A stretch of 64,000 nt of DNA from JAZKDW01 sp040387375 (lineage in GTDB: Bacteria; Pseudomonadota; Gammaproteobacteria; Burkholderiales; Burkholderiaceae_D), in contig JAZKDW010000033.1 of NCBI GenBank assembly GCA_040387375.1, positions 5,281-69,280 on the forward strand, in the 5' to 3' direction. This document shows positions 42,997 to 51,288 of this stretch, one piece after another (positions within the stretch are counted from its first letter, which is position 1; the number at the start of each line of letters is the position of its first letter). A program made the translations under genes and the position numbers. Under the pieces are notes generated by a model that was not told where the DNA came from, did not search any database, and worked only from the letters and a program-made list of their open reading frames with translations.

Positions 42997-43887
42997 ATGA
43001 ATCGCCGCCGCCTCCGTAGCTTCATTGCCCTTGCTGAAGAATTGCATTTCGGCCGCGCCGCCGCGCGCAGCAATATCACGCAGCCGGCGCTTACCCAGCA
43101 GCTGCATCAGCTGGAAGAAGAGCTGCAGGTCGAGCTCATGCATCGCACCAAACGGACGGTTTCGCTGACGCGGGCAGGCGAGGTGTTTCTGGCGGAGGCG
43201 CGCAAGATTGTCGGCAACATGGAGCATGCGATTCACCTGGCGCGGGAAATCGGCAGCGGTTTGAGCGGGCACCTGGTCGTCGGCGCCACCGCCCCCGCGC
43301 TGTATATCGGCCTGCCCGCCATCATCAAGCAATACAAGCAGGTCATGCCTGGAATCCAGGTGTTGGTGCGGGAGATGACAACGACCGAACAGGAGAGCGC
43401 GCTGCGCGCCGGCGACATCGATGTCGGCATTTGTCATCCCCCGCTCGATGACACGTCGCTCAATTGCGTGGAAATCGCGCGCATGCCATTCGATATCGTG
43501 ATGTCGGAGTCGAATCCGCTGGCTAAAAAAAGAATCTTGCGGCTGCACGACTTGGCAAGCGAAAGTTTCATCGTCTTCGCGCGCGCCATCGCCCCCAACA
43601 TGTACGACGGCGTGATCATGATGTGTCAGGAGCAGGGCTTCAGCCCGAAGGTCATCCTGGAAGCGTCACCGGCACAATCGATCGTCGGACTGGCGGCGTG
43701 CGGCGTCGGGATTGGCCTGATTGCCTCGGAGCTGCAGCACTTCGCGCAACCGCTGGTGGTGTTTCGGAGGCTGACTGGTCCGGCGCCGATGCTGGCAATG
43801 GGGGCTTCCTATTCAAGTGAAAGCCTTTCCCTGGCGGTGAAGACGTTCATCGACACCGCCAGGCAGGTTGGGCGCAGCTTGCGCTGA
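42997..43887 (+). CDS. LysR-family transcriptional regulator
   Basis: 296 aa. N-terminal winged helix: RRLRSFIALAEELHFGRAAA and NITQPALTQQLHQLEEEL, the canonical LysR recognition helix. A periplasmic-binding-like effector domain follows (GHLVVGATAPALYIGLPAII). It is divergent from the hydroxyacid dehydrogenase; the AT-rich gap 42915-42996 holds small inverted motifs (TGATCA, CTAATTAG) that could be part of its site. It probably activates the 31.9-42.9 kb island when an acid inducer is bound. Confidence 0.92.
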   Translation: MNRRRLRSFIALAEELHFGRAAARSNITQPALTQQLHQLEEELQVELMHRTKRTVSLTRAGEVFLAEARKIVGNMEHAIHLAREIGSGLSGHLVVGATAPALYIGLPAIIKQYKQVMPGIQVLVREMTTTEQESALRAGDIDVGICHPPLDDTSLNCVEIARMPFDIVMSESNPLAKKRILRLHDLASESFIVFARAIAPNMYDGVIMMCQEQGFSPKVILEASPAQSIVGLAACGVGIGLIASELQHFAQPLVVFRRLTGPAPMLAMGASYSSESLSLAVKTFIDTARQVGRSLR

Positions 43888-43974
43888 GAGGATTGTGGGA
43901 GGCAGGAGGAGTGCCGCGGTGATGACAGCCTTGGAGCGGTTTGTGGTGCACGTCCAGCGTTGCGGTGACAAGTG

Positions 43975-44766
43975 TCAAGGCCACGCATCCGGATTGATGG
44001 CGCCCAAGGCCTTGAAAGCGGGCTTGCAGAAAAAATAACCTTGCATCAGTTCCACCCCGAGGGCTGCCAGGCAATCGCGCTCTTCTTTGGTTTCGATGCC
44101 TTCGGCGACCACCAGGCTGCCAATCATTTTGCAGGTCAGCATGATGCCGCTGGCGATCGCCTGGCGCGCCTTGCTCGAGTCGATGTTGCGAACGATGTCC
44201 ATGTCAATCTTGACGATATCCGGCTGAAACTCGCTCAATAAATTCAGGCCCGCATAACCGGCGCCGAAGTCGTCTATCGCGGTCCGGAATCCGAAGTTTT
44301 TATAGTTCCTGAAAATATTGATCAGGTGCGGCCGGTCATCCACCCTTTCGCCTTCGGTCACTTCAAACATGATTTGCTGGGTCGGGAATTTGTAAGCGCG
44401 ACAGGCTTCAAACGTGCTCCTGATGCAAGCAGCCGGTTCATAGACTGCGTTGGGCAAAAAATTGATCGACAATATTTCAGACATCCGCAGTTCGGCGGCC
44501 GTCTTCACTGCCTTCACCCGGCATGCCTGGTCGAACTGGTAGCGGTTCTGGTCGGTTACTTGTGACAATATTGAATAGGCAGACTCGCCATTCGGTCCTC
44601 GTATCAGTGCCTCGCGCGCGAATACTGAACGGGTTGCGATATTGACGATGGGCTGGAAGGCAAACTCAAACTCGATGCCAAATTCTTCATCACTCTTGCA
44701 TCCCTGGCAGCCACGGGTCTGATCAGTGGCTTCGTCGATGATCGGTATCTTTTTTTCAATTCCCAT
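43975..44766 (-). CDS. EAL-domain cyclic-di-GMP phosphodiesterase
   Basis: 263 aa from ATG 44766, with GGGAGA seven bases upstream; a longer frame lacks support. A short N-terminal part with a Cys pair (RGCQGCKS) precedes the EAL domain. All key residues are present: Glu in REALIRG, Asn in SINFLP, Glu in VTEGE, the Asp pair in AIDDFGAGYAG, Lys in IVKIDM, Glu in VVAEGIE and Gln in LMQGYFF. It should hydrolyse c-di-GMP to pGpG. There is no GGDEF domain or obvious membrane segment. Confidence 0.9.
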   Translation of the reverse strand: MGIEKKIPIIDEATDQTRGCQGCKSDEEFGIEFEFAFQPIVNIATRSVFAREALIRGPNGESAYSILSQVTDQNRYQFDQACRVKAVKTAAELRMSEILSINFLPNAVYEPAACIRSTFEACRAYKFPTQQIMFEVTEGERVDDRPHLINIFRNYKNFGFRTAIDDFGAGYAGLNLLSEFQPDIVKIDMDIVRNIDSSKARQAIASGIMLTCKMIGSLVVAEGIETKEERDCLAALGVELMQGYFFCKPAFKALGAINPDAWP

Positions 44767-45063
44767 TATTCTGTCTCCCGCTGCTCCAGGCAGCCCTTTC
44801 CTTGTGTTGCGCCAGTTGAAGAAATCGCTTTGCATTCTATCGGAATTGACATTCCGTGCGGAGATGGAAATCGGGAACGATCGGGCATCTGGCACCCTGT
44901 GTGCATTAGCGCACAGAAGAATTGGCCGCATATACCGCATCATTCGCAATGAGTAATAAGACTGCATGCACTTGCGCGCACAATGACCGCCGCGGCTAGC
45001 CCCAAGCGTGGCCATGGGCTGGGTGTACAAGATACTTTTTTACATGACCTTGAAGGAGAAAAC
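44767..45063. other. Intergenic region between the EAL gene and the small basic protein
   Basis: Moderately AT-rich divergent promoter space. No convincing ORF or clear promoter hexamer pair was seen. Confidence 0.4.
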
Positions 45064-45219
45064 ATGACCAACCGCATAGGCAACAAAGACGAAGCGCAGC
45101 ATCGCAGCAAGCAGGAGAAGAAGGATATCAAGAAATCCAATATCGCCCGCGAGGCAATCAAAAAGGCCGATGCCAAAGCCAAGTATCGTAATGCCGTCAA
45201 GGGCCGCTCCGAATCCTGA
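45064..45219 (+). CDS. Small Lys-rich basic protein, uncharacterised
   Basis: 51 aa from ATG 45064, directly behind GAAGGAG, which sets the start. It has 11 lysines and 5 arginines (IKKSNIAREAIKKADAKAKY), is hydrophilic and probably helical, with no cysteine or membrane stretch. Such proteins often bind RNA, ribosomes or DNA, but nothing here shows which. A terminator follows 20 bases after the stop, so it is a single-gene unit, possibly made in large amounts. Confidence 0.7.
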   Translation: MTNRIGNKDEAQHRSKQEKKDIKKSNIAREAIKKADAKAKYRNAVKGRSES

Positions 45220-45239
45220 AAGGAAAAACGAAAGGAATG

Positions 45240-45266
45240 AAGGCTCACATGAATGCGAGCCTTCTT
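45240..45266 (+). terminator. Terminator of the small basic protein gene
   Basis: AAGGCTC (45240-45246) pairs with GAGCCTT (45257-45263) and is followed by CTTT. The stem is short but well placed. Confidence 0.6.
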
Positions 45267-45548
45267 TACGAAGTAACGGAGGACAGACAGCGGCTAACCT
45301 GAATCCTGGGTTTGTACCCTGTTACATGCTCGATCCTGAGTTTGGTGCGGCACCGATCAGGGCATATCGAACTGCCGATCGGTGTCAGCCCTGCGCGCCA
45401 GTACATCCGCCTCGAAACACCAGCATCCCCCCTTCCCGCCTACCCGCCCCCAATAAATCGGTAAAATAGCGCCACCCAAGGAAAAACAAGCCCTGCCGCC
45501 CCACCATTCTTCCTGACCCGACAATCAGCCCATCGCTGGAGACATTGA
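45267..45548. other. Intergenic region upstream of thyA
   Basis: No ORF is supported. An inverted pair CACCGATC (45351-45358)/GATCGGTG (45377-45384) is the only visible structure; it may be chance. GGAGACATTGA precedes the thyA start. Confidence 0.35.
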
Positions 45549-46523
45549 ATGAAGCAATACCTCGACCTCGTCCGCACCATCCTCGAATCCGGCAGCTGGC
45601 AGGAAAATCGCACCGGCACCAGAACCCTCAGCATCCCCGGCGCGATGATGCGCTTCGATCTGCAAAAGGATGGCTTCCCGGCGGTCACCACCAAGAAGCT
45701 GGCGTTCAAGTCGGTGGTCGGTGAGCTGGTGGGTTTTCTGCGGGCGTCGCGCAGCGCTGCCGAATTCCGCGCGCTGGGCTGCAAGGTCTGGGATCAGAAT
45801 GCGAATGAAAATGCGGAGTGGCTCGCCAATCCCTACCGCATGCAGGAGGATGACCTCGGGCCCGTATATGGCGTGCAGTGGCGCAACTGGCCGGCGTACA
45901 AGCTGCTCGATGCCGGTCAGACCCTTCAGATCGAGGATGCGCAGACGCGGGGATTCCGGATCGTGTCCTCGGTACAGGACGAGGGGAAAGAGAAAGTCCT
46001 TCTGTATAAGGGAATCGACCAGCTGCGCGACTGCCTCGACACCATCATGACAAATCCGGGCAGCCGGCGGATCCTGTTCCATGGCTGGAATTGCGCGGAC
46101 CTGGACTCGATTGCCTTGCCGGCCTGCCATCTGCTGTACCAGTTCCTGCCCAATGCGTCGACCAGGGAAATCTCGCTTTGCCTGTACATCCGCAGTAACG
46201 ACATCGGCCTGGGAACCCCGTTCAATCTTGCCGAAGCGGCAGCGCTCCTGCATCTGGTCGGCCGGCTCACCGGCTACACACCGCGCTGGTTCACCTACTT
46301 CATAGGTGATGCCCACATCTATGAGAACCACCTGAGCATGCTGAAACAGCAACTGGAACGCGAGCCTTACCCGGCCCCGGCCCTGGTCATTTCGGACCGT
46401 GTCCCGGACTATGCAAAGACCGGCAAATACGAACCGGAGTGGCTCAACAAGGTGGAACCGGGCGATTTTTCGCTGCAAGAGTACCAGCACCATGCGCCAT
46501 TGACGGCGCCCATGGCCGTCTGA
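45549..46523 (+). CDS. thyA: Thymidylate synthase ThyA
   Basis: 324 aa. It methylates dUMP to dTMP with methylenetetrahydrofolate. The N-terminal phosphate-binding Arg lies in ENRTGTRTLS; the nucleophile Cys is in LPACHLLYQF; RSNDIGLGTPFNLAEAA and YIGDAHIYENH-like FIGDAHIYENH are the folate and dUMP contacts. The length is longer than E. coli ThyA (264) because of an insert around residues 85-150, as in many other bacteria. folA, often next to thyA, lies 4 kb downstream. Confidence 0.95.
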   Translation: MKQYLDLVRTILESGSWQENRTGTRTLSIPGAMMRFDLQKDGFPAVTTKKLAFKSVVGELVGFLRASRSAAEFRALGCKVWDQNANENAEWLANPYRMQEDDLGPVYGVQWRNWPAYKLLDAGQTLQIEDAQTRGFRIVSSVQDEGKEKVLLYKGIDQLRDCLDTIMTNPGSRRILFHGWNCADLDSIALPACHLLYQFLPNASTREISLCLYIRSNDIGLGTPFNLAEAAALLHLVGRLTGYTPRWFTYFIGDAHIYENHLSMLKQQLEREPYPAPALVISDRVPDYAKTGKYEPEWLNKVEPGDFSLQEYQHHAPLTAPMAV

Positions 46524-46532
46524 CCCGTCCCA

Positions 46533-47285
46533 TTACGGCTGCAGCCCCTGATAGATCAGCTGCACGCCGGTCAGGAACAGACAGGTCTGGGCGATGCGGT
46601 AAAACCATTGATCGTTTACCCAGCCCTGCAGACGCAGGCCCAGCCAGACGCCGAGCGGCACCAGCGGCGCGAGGACCAGGCTGGTGATCAGGTTAGCGCT
46701 TGAAAACTGGCCCAGCCATGCATACGGAACCAGCTTGATCGCATTGACGATGGTGAAAAACAGCCCGATCGTCGCGACATAAGTCACCCGATCCATCCGC
46801 TGCGGAATCATGTACATCATCGCGGGCGGTCCTCCCGCATGCGCGATGAAACTGGTGTAGCCGGAAACCGCCGACCAGAATGTCCCCTTCATCCGCGAGC
46901 GCACGGCCGGTCCCTGTTTGGCGGCCCACCCCAGCAAGCTGTTCAGGCTGAACAGGATCGTGATGCAGCCGAGCAGGACCCGGATGCTGGCCTCGGTAAA
47001 CATGCCGAATGTGAGTGCGCCGATGGCGATGCCGATCAGCGCACCGGGCACCATGATCTTCAGGTTCGCCATGTCCCACTTGCGGTAAAACACCCGCAAG
47101 CCAACCAGGTCTGTCAGGCAAAGAATCGGCAGCAGGATCGCCGCGGCCTGTATTGGCGAGATCGCAAGGGCAATCAGCGGCACGCCAATTCCGCCCAGCG
47201 CGCTGCCAAAACCGCCTTTTGAAATACCGGTCAGGAGGACTGCGGGGATGGCGACAAGATAGAAAAAATAGTCGGTGATGAGCAT
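46533..47285 (-). CDS. TauE/SafE-family sulfite/organosulfur exporter-like permease
   Basis: 250 aa from ATG 47285; a GTG 15 codons earlier is the alternative. About seven to eight helices, with the family pattern LTGISKGGFGSALGGIGVPLIAL near the N-terminus (given here as GISKGGFGSALGGIGVPL) and IAHAGGPPAMMYMIP as the second half-repeat. TauE/SafE proteins move sulfite, sulfoacetate or similar anions across the inner membrane. It is convergent with thyA, nine bases between the stops. Confidence 0.88.
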   Translation of the reverse strand: MLITDYFFYLVAIPAVLLTGISKGGFGSALGGIGVPLIALAISPIQAAAILLPILCLTDLVGLRVFYRKWDMANLKIMVPGALIGIAIGALTFGMFTEASIRVLLGCITILFSLNSLLGWAAKQGPAVRSRMKGTFWSAVSGYTSFIAHAGGPPAMMYMIPQRMDRVTYVATIGLFFTIVNAIKLVPYAWLGQFSSANLITSLVLAPLVPLGVWLGLRLQGWVNDQWFYRIAQTCLFLTGVQLIYQGLQP

Positions 47286-47447
47286 GTCGGGTTCGTGCGG
47301 CGCGGAAAACGATTCGGTTAGCACGCGCACTGGAACTGCGGCTCGTTGATGCTGATGCAGGCAGGCTTTCCGGTGACGCGGCTTGGGTTGAGCGCCGCCA
47401 CGATACCATATGGCTGGAAAGCTTGCGCTTGCAGGGGTAATGCCCGC

Positions 47448-47813
47448 TCAGGACCTGCGCGAACCTTTCACCGGCTTCCGGAAGCGCCCTATCTCCCACC
47501 ACTTCCACGGTGCGTCGACCATGGTCAGCGAGATGATTTCGTAGCCGCCGTCATTGATGCGACGGAAACCATCGGCGACTTGCTGAAGATCGAAAACGGG
47601 GGCGAGTATGCTGATTTCCTCGCCGGCTTTTGCCTCGGCGAGCCGTTCCCGCTCCTGCAAAAGGCCGAGTACGATGAGGTCGACGCCGGCCAGAGGTGAA
47701 GAAATCCGGATTCTGTCGCCGACAGCAATTTTTCCGACAGAAATGACACCACTGAACAGGGTGCCTCTTTCCTTGATGTCAACCATGCCGGTAATGCGGA
47801 GCTCGAAAGTCAT
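47448..47813 (-). CDS. Free-standing EF-Tu domain-II-like protein
   Basis: 121 aa. The first ~75 residues follow the beta-barrel of translation-factor domain II: FELRITGMVDIKERGTLFSG, where EF-Tu has the ...GRGTVVTG strand, then VGKIAVGDRIRI and AGEEISIL. There is no GTPase domain. The C-terminal part is basic and Trp-rich (DAPWKWWEIGRFRKP). Single domain-II proteins are known as orphan families with no set role. No operon partner is clear. Confidence 0.6.
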   Translation of the reverse strand: MTFELRITGMVDIKERGTLFSGVISVGKIAVGDRIRISSPLAGVDLIVLGLLQERERLAEAKAGEEISILAPVFDLQQVADGFRRINDGGYEIISLTMVDAPWKWWEIGRFRKPVKGSRRS

Positions 47814-48116
47814 GAGGTCTGATAAGCCGTTAAAAGGGGTCGCGTGTCCGCATTGAATGACAAGCTGGTTCCGATCCTGCCGGAAGTTGCTGGCCTTGCA
47901 GGCGAATTTTCAGGTTACCGTCACAGCTTACGAACGTACAGGGCGTACGTCTACCGGATTTGCCGATTTGGACGACACACCCGGGTCCGGCATTCGTGCA
48001 AGATGATGCCGGTCAAAGCGCGATTCTCACTCTTGCAACGTGTCCATTATCGATATTGGCGTGCCCGGCAAGCGCCGCAGAGGTTGTTGTTTTTGCGCAA
48101 TCGTTCTACGCTTTGC
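47814..48116. other. Intergenic region, nothing recognised
   Basis: 303 bases between two minus-strand genes. No supported ORF, RNA or repeat was seen. Confidence 0.4.
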
Positions 48117-50264
48117 TTAGCTCGGCATGACAATACCGGAGGCATTCACCTCCAGCTCATGCGGGAAATTTTCCACATCGTGCGCCGGGATCGGCCGTCC
48201 GAAATAAAACCCCTGCACCACATCGCAGCCCAGTTCCTGCAACAGATTTGCCTGTGCCGCCGTTTCCACCCCTTCGGCAATCACCTGCATGCCCAGGTTG
48301 TGCGCCAGCTGAATGATCGACGTCGCAATTGCCGCGTCCTTTTTCGATGTTGTCAGGTTATCGATGAACTGCTTGTCGATCTTCAGCGAATCCAGCGTGA
48401 ACTGCTTCAGATATGCAAGCGATGAATAACCTGTGCCAAAATCGTCGATCGATATCTTGAGTCCGATCTGCTTCAGGCTGCGCAGCACGTCATGGGTGTA
48501 TTCGGTATCCTGCATCAGCATGCCTTCGGTCAGTTCAATCTCGAGCTGATAGGGTTGCAGATTATTTAATTCAAGCACCTGCCGGATCTCATTGACCAGG
48601 TTCTTGTCGGTAAATTGCCTGGGCGATAAATTCACCGAGATTGAACATTGTTCATGCAGCATGTCGCTCCATAACTGGCGCTGGCGGCAGCTGGTCGAAA
48701 ACACCCAGTGGCCGGCGGGAATGATCAGGCCGGTCTCTTCCAGCATGGGCACAAACGTGCTGGGGGCCACATTGCCGATGACCAGATGATGCCAGCGCAG
48801 CAAGGCCTCGAACCCGACCACCTTGCCGCTGACGAGGTCAATCTGCGGCTGGTAATGCAGGAAAAATTCATCGTCCTTTACCGCCACGCGCAATGCCTGT
48901 TCCAGCACCAGCCGGCTCCTGGCCTTGGCATTCATCGCGGGCATATAAAAATGATACAGGTTGCGACCGTCGCTCTTGGCCTGATACATCGCGACATCGG
49001 CGGTCTGCATCAGGGTGTCGATATCGTCGCCGCAATCGGGGAAACTGGAAATGCCGATGCTTGCGCCAATCGTGATTTCCATGCCGGATTTCAAACATAA
49101 TGGCTCGTGCAGCGTGGCCAGTATCTTGCGGGCGATCAGCGCCGCATCGGCGACATTATCCAGTTCACCCAGGACCACGGTGAATTCATCGCCGCCGATG
49201 CGGGAAACGATGTCGTACGAGCGCACGCACTCTTTAAGGCGGATCGCCACCGCATTTAAAAAATGGTCACCAACATCGTGCCCGAGCGTGTCATTGATGC
49301 GTTTGAAATGATCCAGGTCGATGAACATCAGCGCCACGTTTTTTCCGCTGCGCCGGGCGCGTGCGATCGCGCAATGCAATGCCGACTTGAAGCCGTTGCG
49401 ATTGGAAAGCCCGGTCAGGTGATCGGTCACTGCCTGCTGACGCAAGCTCTCTTCAAGCGTCTTCCGGGCCGTGATGTCCTGAAACACAACGACCGTGCCT
49501 CCCACCTTGCCGGCCATTGGCGAACAGCAAAACGAAACCGGCAATTGGACGCCGGTGAAGGTGCGAAAGAAGCCTTCGTCGATGCGGCTGCCACGCACCG
49601 GTTCCGGCTCCGGGCCCGGCGTGGCCTCCGCGGCGTCAGGCGAATCCGCACCGGCATATACGCACTCGAAATTTTTCCCGATCAGGTCGCGTTCACTGTA
49701 GTCCAGCATCTGCAGCGCGGCAGCATTGGCAAACCTTATCCCGCCTTCCGCATCCATGCCGAGCACACCATCACCCGTGGCGTTCAGCATCGATTCATAA
49801 AAAGCCTTGGCGCTATCCAGCCTGGCGCAGGCCTGCTTTACATTGCGCGCGGTCTGGTCAAGCTTCAGGAATACCGACACCTTGCTCTGCAAAAGCGCGG
49901 TGCTGAACGGTTTCGACAGGAAATCCACCGCGCCCGCTTCGTATGCGCGGCGCGTCGCCACCGCGTCGTGAGCCAGCGCCGTGATGAACAGGATGGGGAT
50001 CGCACAGGTCTTGCCGTCGGCCCGCATGCGGTGCGCTACGTCATAACCATTCATGCCGGGCATTTCCACATCGAGCACCACCAGCGACACATCATGCTGC
50101 CGCAACAGGCGCAGCGCCTCTTCTCCTGAAGTTGCCTTCAGCAAGACCAGTTCACCATCGTCGAGCGCCGCCGCCATGCTTTCCAGAGTCTGCGGCCGGT
50201 CATCCACCAGCAGGATCGCCTGTCGAAACGGAATAGGGTATGGATCGATCAAAAATTCATTCAT
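48117..50264 (-). CDS. Response regulator with PAS, GGDEF and EAL domains
   Basis: 715 aa. Receiver domain at about 15-130 with phospho-acceptor Asp65 (VVLDVEMPGMNG) and Lys of LSKPFS; PAS at about 150-270 (TGDGVLGMDAEGGIRFAN); GGDEF at about 285-445 with intact RIGGDEF; EAL at about 455-700 with FEALLRW, ELTEGML, SIDDFGTGYSSL, KIDKQF and AEGVE. Both catalytic sites look intact, so net c-di-GMP synthesis or breakdown may be switched by phosphorylation and the PAS ligand. The cognate histidine kinase is not in the window. Confidence 0.93.
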   Translation of the reverse strand: MNEFLIDPYPIPFRQAILLVDDRPQTLESMAAALDDGELVLLKATSGEEALRLLRQHDVSLVVLDVEMPGMNGYDVAHRMRADGKTCAIPILFITALAHDAVATRRAYEAGAVDFLSKPFSTALLQSKVSVFLKLDQTARNVKQACARLDSAKAFYESMLNATGDGVLGMDAEGGIRFANAAALQMLDYSERDLIGKNFECVYAGADSPDAAEATPGPEPEPVRGSRIDEGFFRTFTGVQLPVSFCCSPMAGKVGGTVVVFQDITARKTLEESLRQQAVTDHLTGLSNRNGFKSALHCAIARARRSGKNVALMFIDLDHFKRINDTLGHDVGDHFLNAVAIRLKECVRSYDIVSRIGGDEFTVVLGELDNVADAALIARKILATLHEPLCLKSGMEITIGASIGISSFPDCGDDIDTLMQTADVAMYQAKSDGRNLYHFYMPAMNAKARSRLVLEQALRVAVKDDEFFLHYQPQIDLVSGKVVGFEALLRWHHLVIGNVAPSTFVPMLEETGLIIPAGHWVFSTSCRQRQLWSDMLHEQCSISVNLSPRQFTDKNLVNEIRQVLELNNLQPYQLEIELTEGMLMQDTEYTHDVLRSLKQIGLKISIDDFGTGYSSLAYLKQFTLDSLKIDKQFIDNLTTSKKDAAIATSIIQLAHNLGMQVIAEGVETAAQANLLQELGCDVVQGFYFGRPIPAHDVENFPHELEVNASGIVMPS

Positions 50265-50586
50265 TTATAGGCAATTGGCAAGGAATCCGTTTATGACATT
50301 CAAACCCGGGGCGCGGCAGGCTCCGGGCATGCGATGACACTGTCAGTCAGTGTCTTTTTACACTCAAGTTTTTTCAGGCTAATAAGATGCCGTATCGCAA
50401 GTTATTGAATTCATTGCAAATTTGAAATAGCAACTGCACACGATTCGATTCGCTAATGTCAATTTCGTTCGGAAATAAATTTACATTTCTTTATTTAAAG
50501 CGGAACCGGCGCCAAGCGTTTACCATTGCCGCTATCAATCCGCTCTGGAAATCCCCCGAACTTTTTGCCGCCTGCGCGAATACGCC
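50265..50586. other. Divergent promoter region before folA
   Basis: 322 bases, AT-rich between 50340 and 50510. An inverted AAATAAAT...TTTATTT pair lies around 50472-50496. No ORF supported; promoters of the c-di-GMP gene and folA are expected here, but no strong hexamer pair stands out. Confidence 0.4.
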
Positions 50587-51078
50587 ATGAACAAGCACTC
50601 TCGTCTGACCATCCTCGTCGCCACCGACAGCCAGCGCGGCATCGGCATCAACAACACCCTGCCCTGGCGCCTGCCGGAGGATATGGCGCATTTCAAGCGC
50701 ACCACAACCGGACATCCGGTCATCATGGGACGCAAGACCTTCGACTCGATCGGCCGCCCGCTCCCGAACCGTCGCAATATTGTCATCACCCGCAATCCGG
50801 ACTGGCGGCATGAGGGCGTGGACAGCGTGCCATCGCTGGAGGCCGCCGTGGCGCTGGCCGGCGACAACGAGGCTTTTGTGATCGGCGGCGCCCAGATTTA
50901 CGCGGAAGCCCTGGCCAGCGTTGACCGCATCGTCGTTACCGAAATTGACAGAACTTTCGACTGTGATGCTTTTTTCCCGCAAATAGACCGGCAACTCTGG
51001 AAAGAAAGCGCGCGCGAGGCGTATCATTCAGCGCAGAATGGCTTCGATTTCGCATTTGTCACTTACGAACGCCGATGA
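50587..51078 (+). CDS. folA: Dihydrofolate reductase FolA
   Basis: 163 aa. It reduces dihydrofolate with NADPH, recycling the folate used by ThyA. Seen: LTILVATDSQRGIGINNTLPW (substrate loop, LPWRLPEDM with acidic Asp/Glu), GHPVIMGRKTFDSIGRPLP (NADPH site), AFVIGGAQIYAEAL and IDRTFDCDAFFP. Standard chromosomal type with the trimethoprim-binding residues region intact. Confidence 0.95.
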   Translation: MNKHSRLTILVATDSQRGIGINNTLPWRLPEDMAHFKRTTTGHPVIMGRKTFDSIGRPLPNRRNIVITRNPDWRHEGVDSVPSLEAAVALAGDNEAFVIGGAQIYAEALASVDRIVVTEIDRTFDCDAFFPQIDRQLWKESAREAYHSAQNGFDFAFVTYERR

Positions 51079-51288
51079 AAAAATTCCGCCGCCATGTCCC
51101 GCCGGGGCGGGCGCAATTTCGGACACATGCATTTTGCCATCCCCGCATTGCAGGGAGAATGGCGCTTTTGATTGTTTTCTCCCAGAGTTAGCGCATATCT
51201 GAGAAAATTCGGTTCTGATTTTTTGGCGCGCAAGCTACCCGCCCAGGCGTCTCCCGCAATCCACTTCTGACAAGCTCCAGGTGATCTC

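Noticed and set aside
45351..45384. Riboswitch before thyA
   Set aside because: A single 8-base inverted pair does not match any riboswitch class I know and could be chance.
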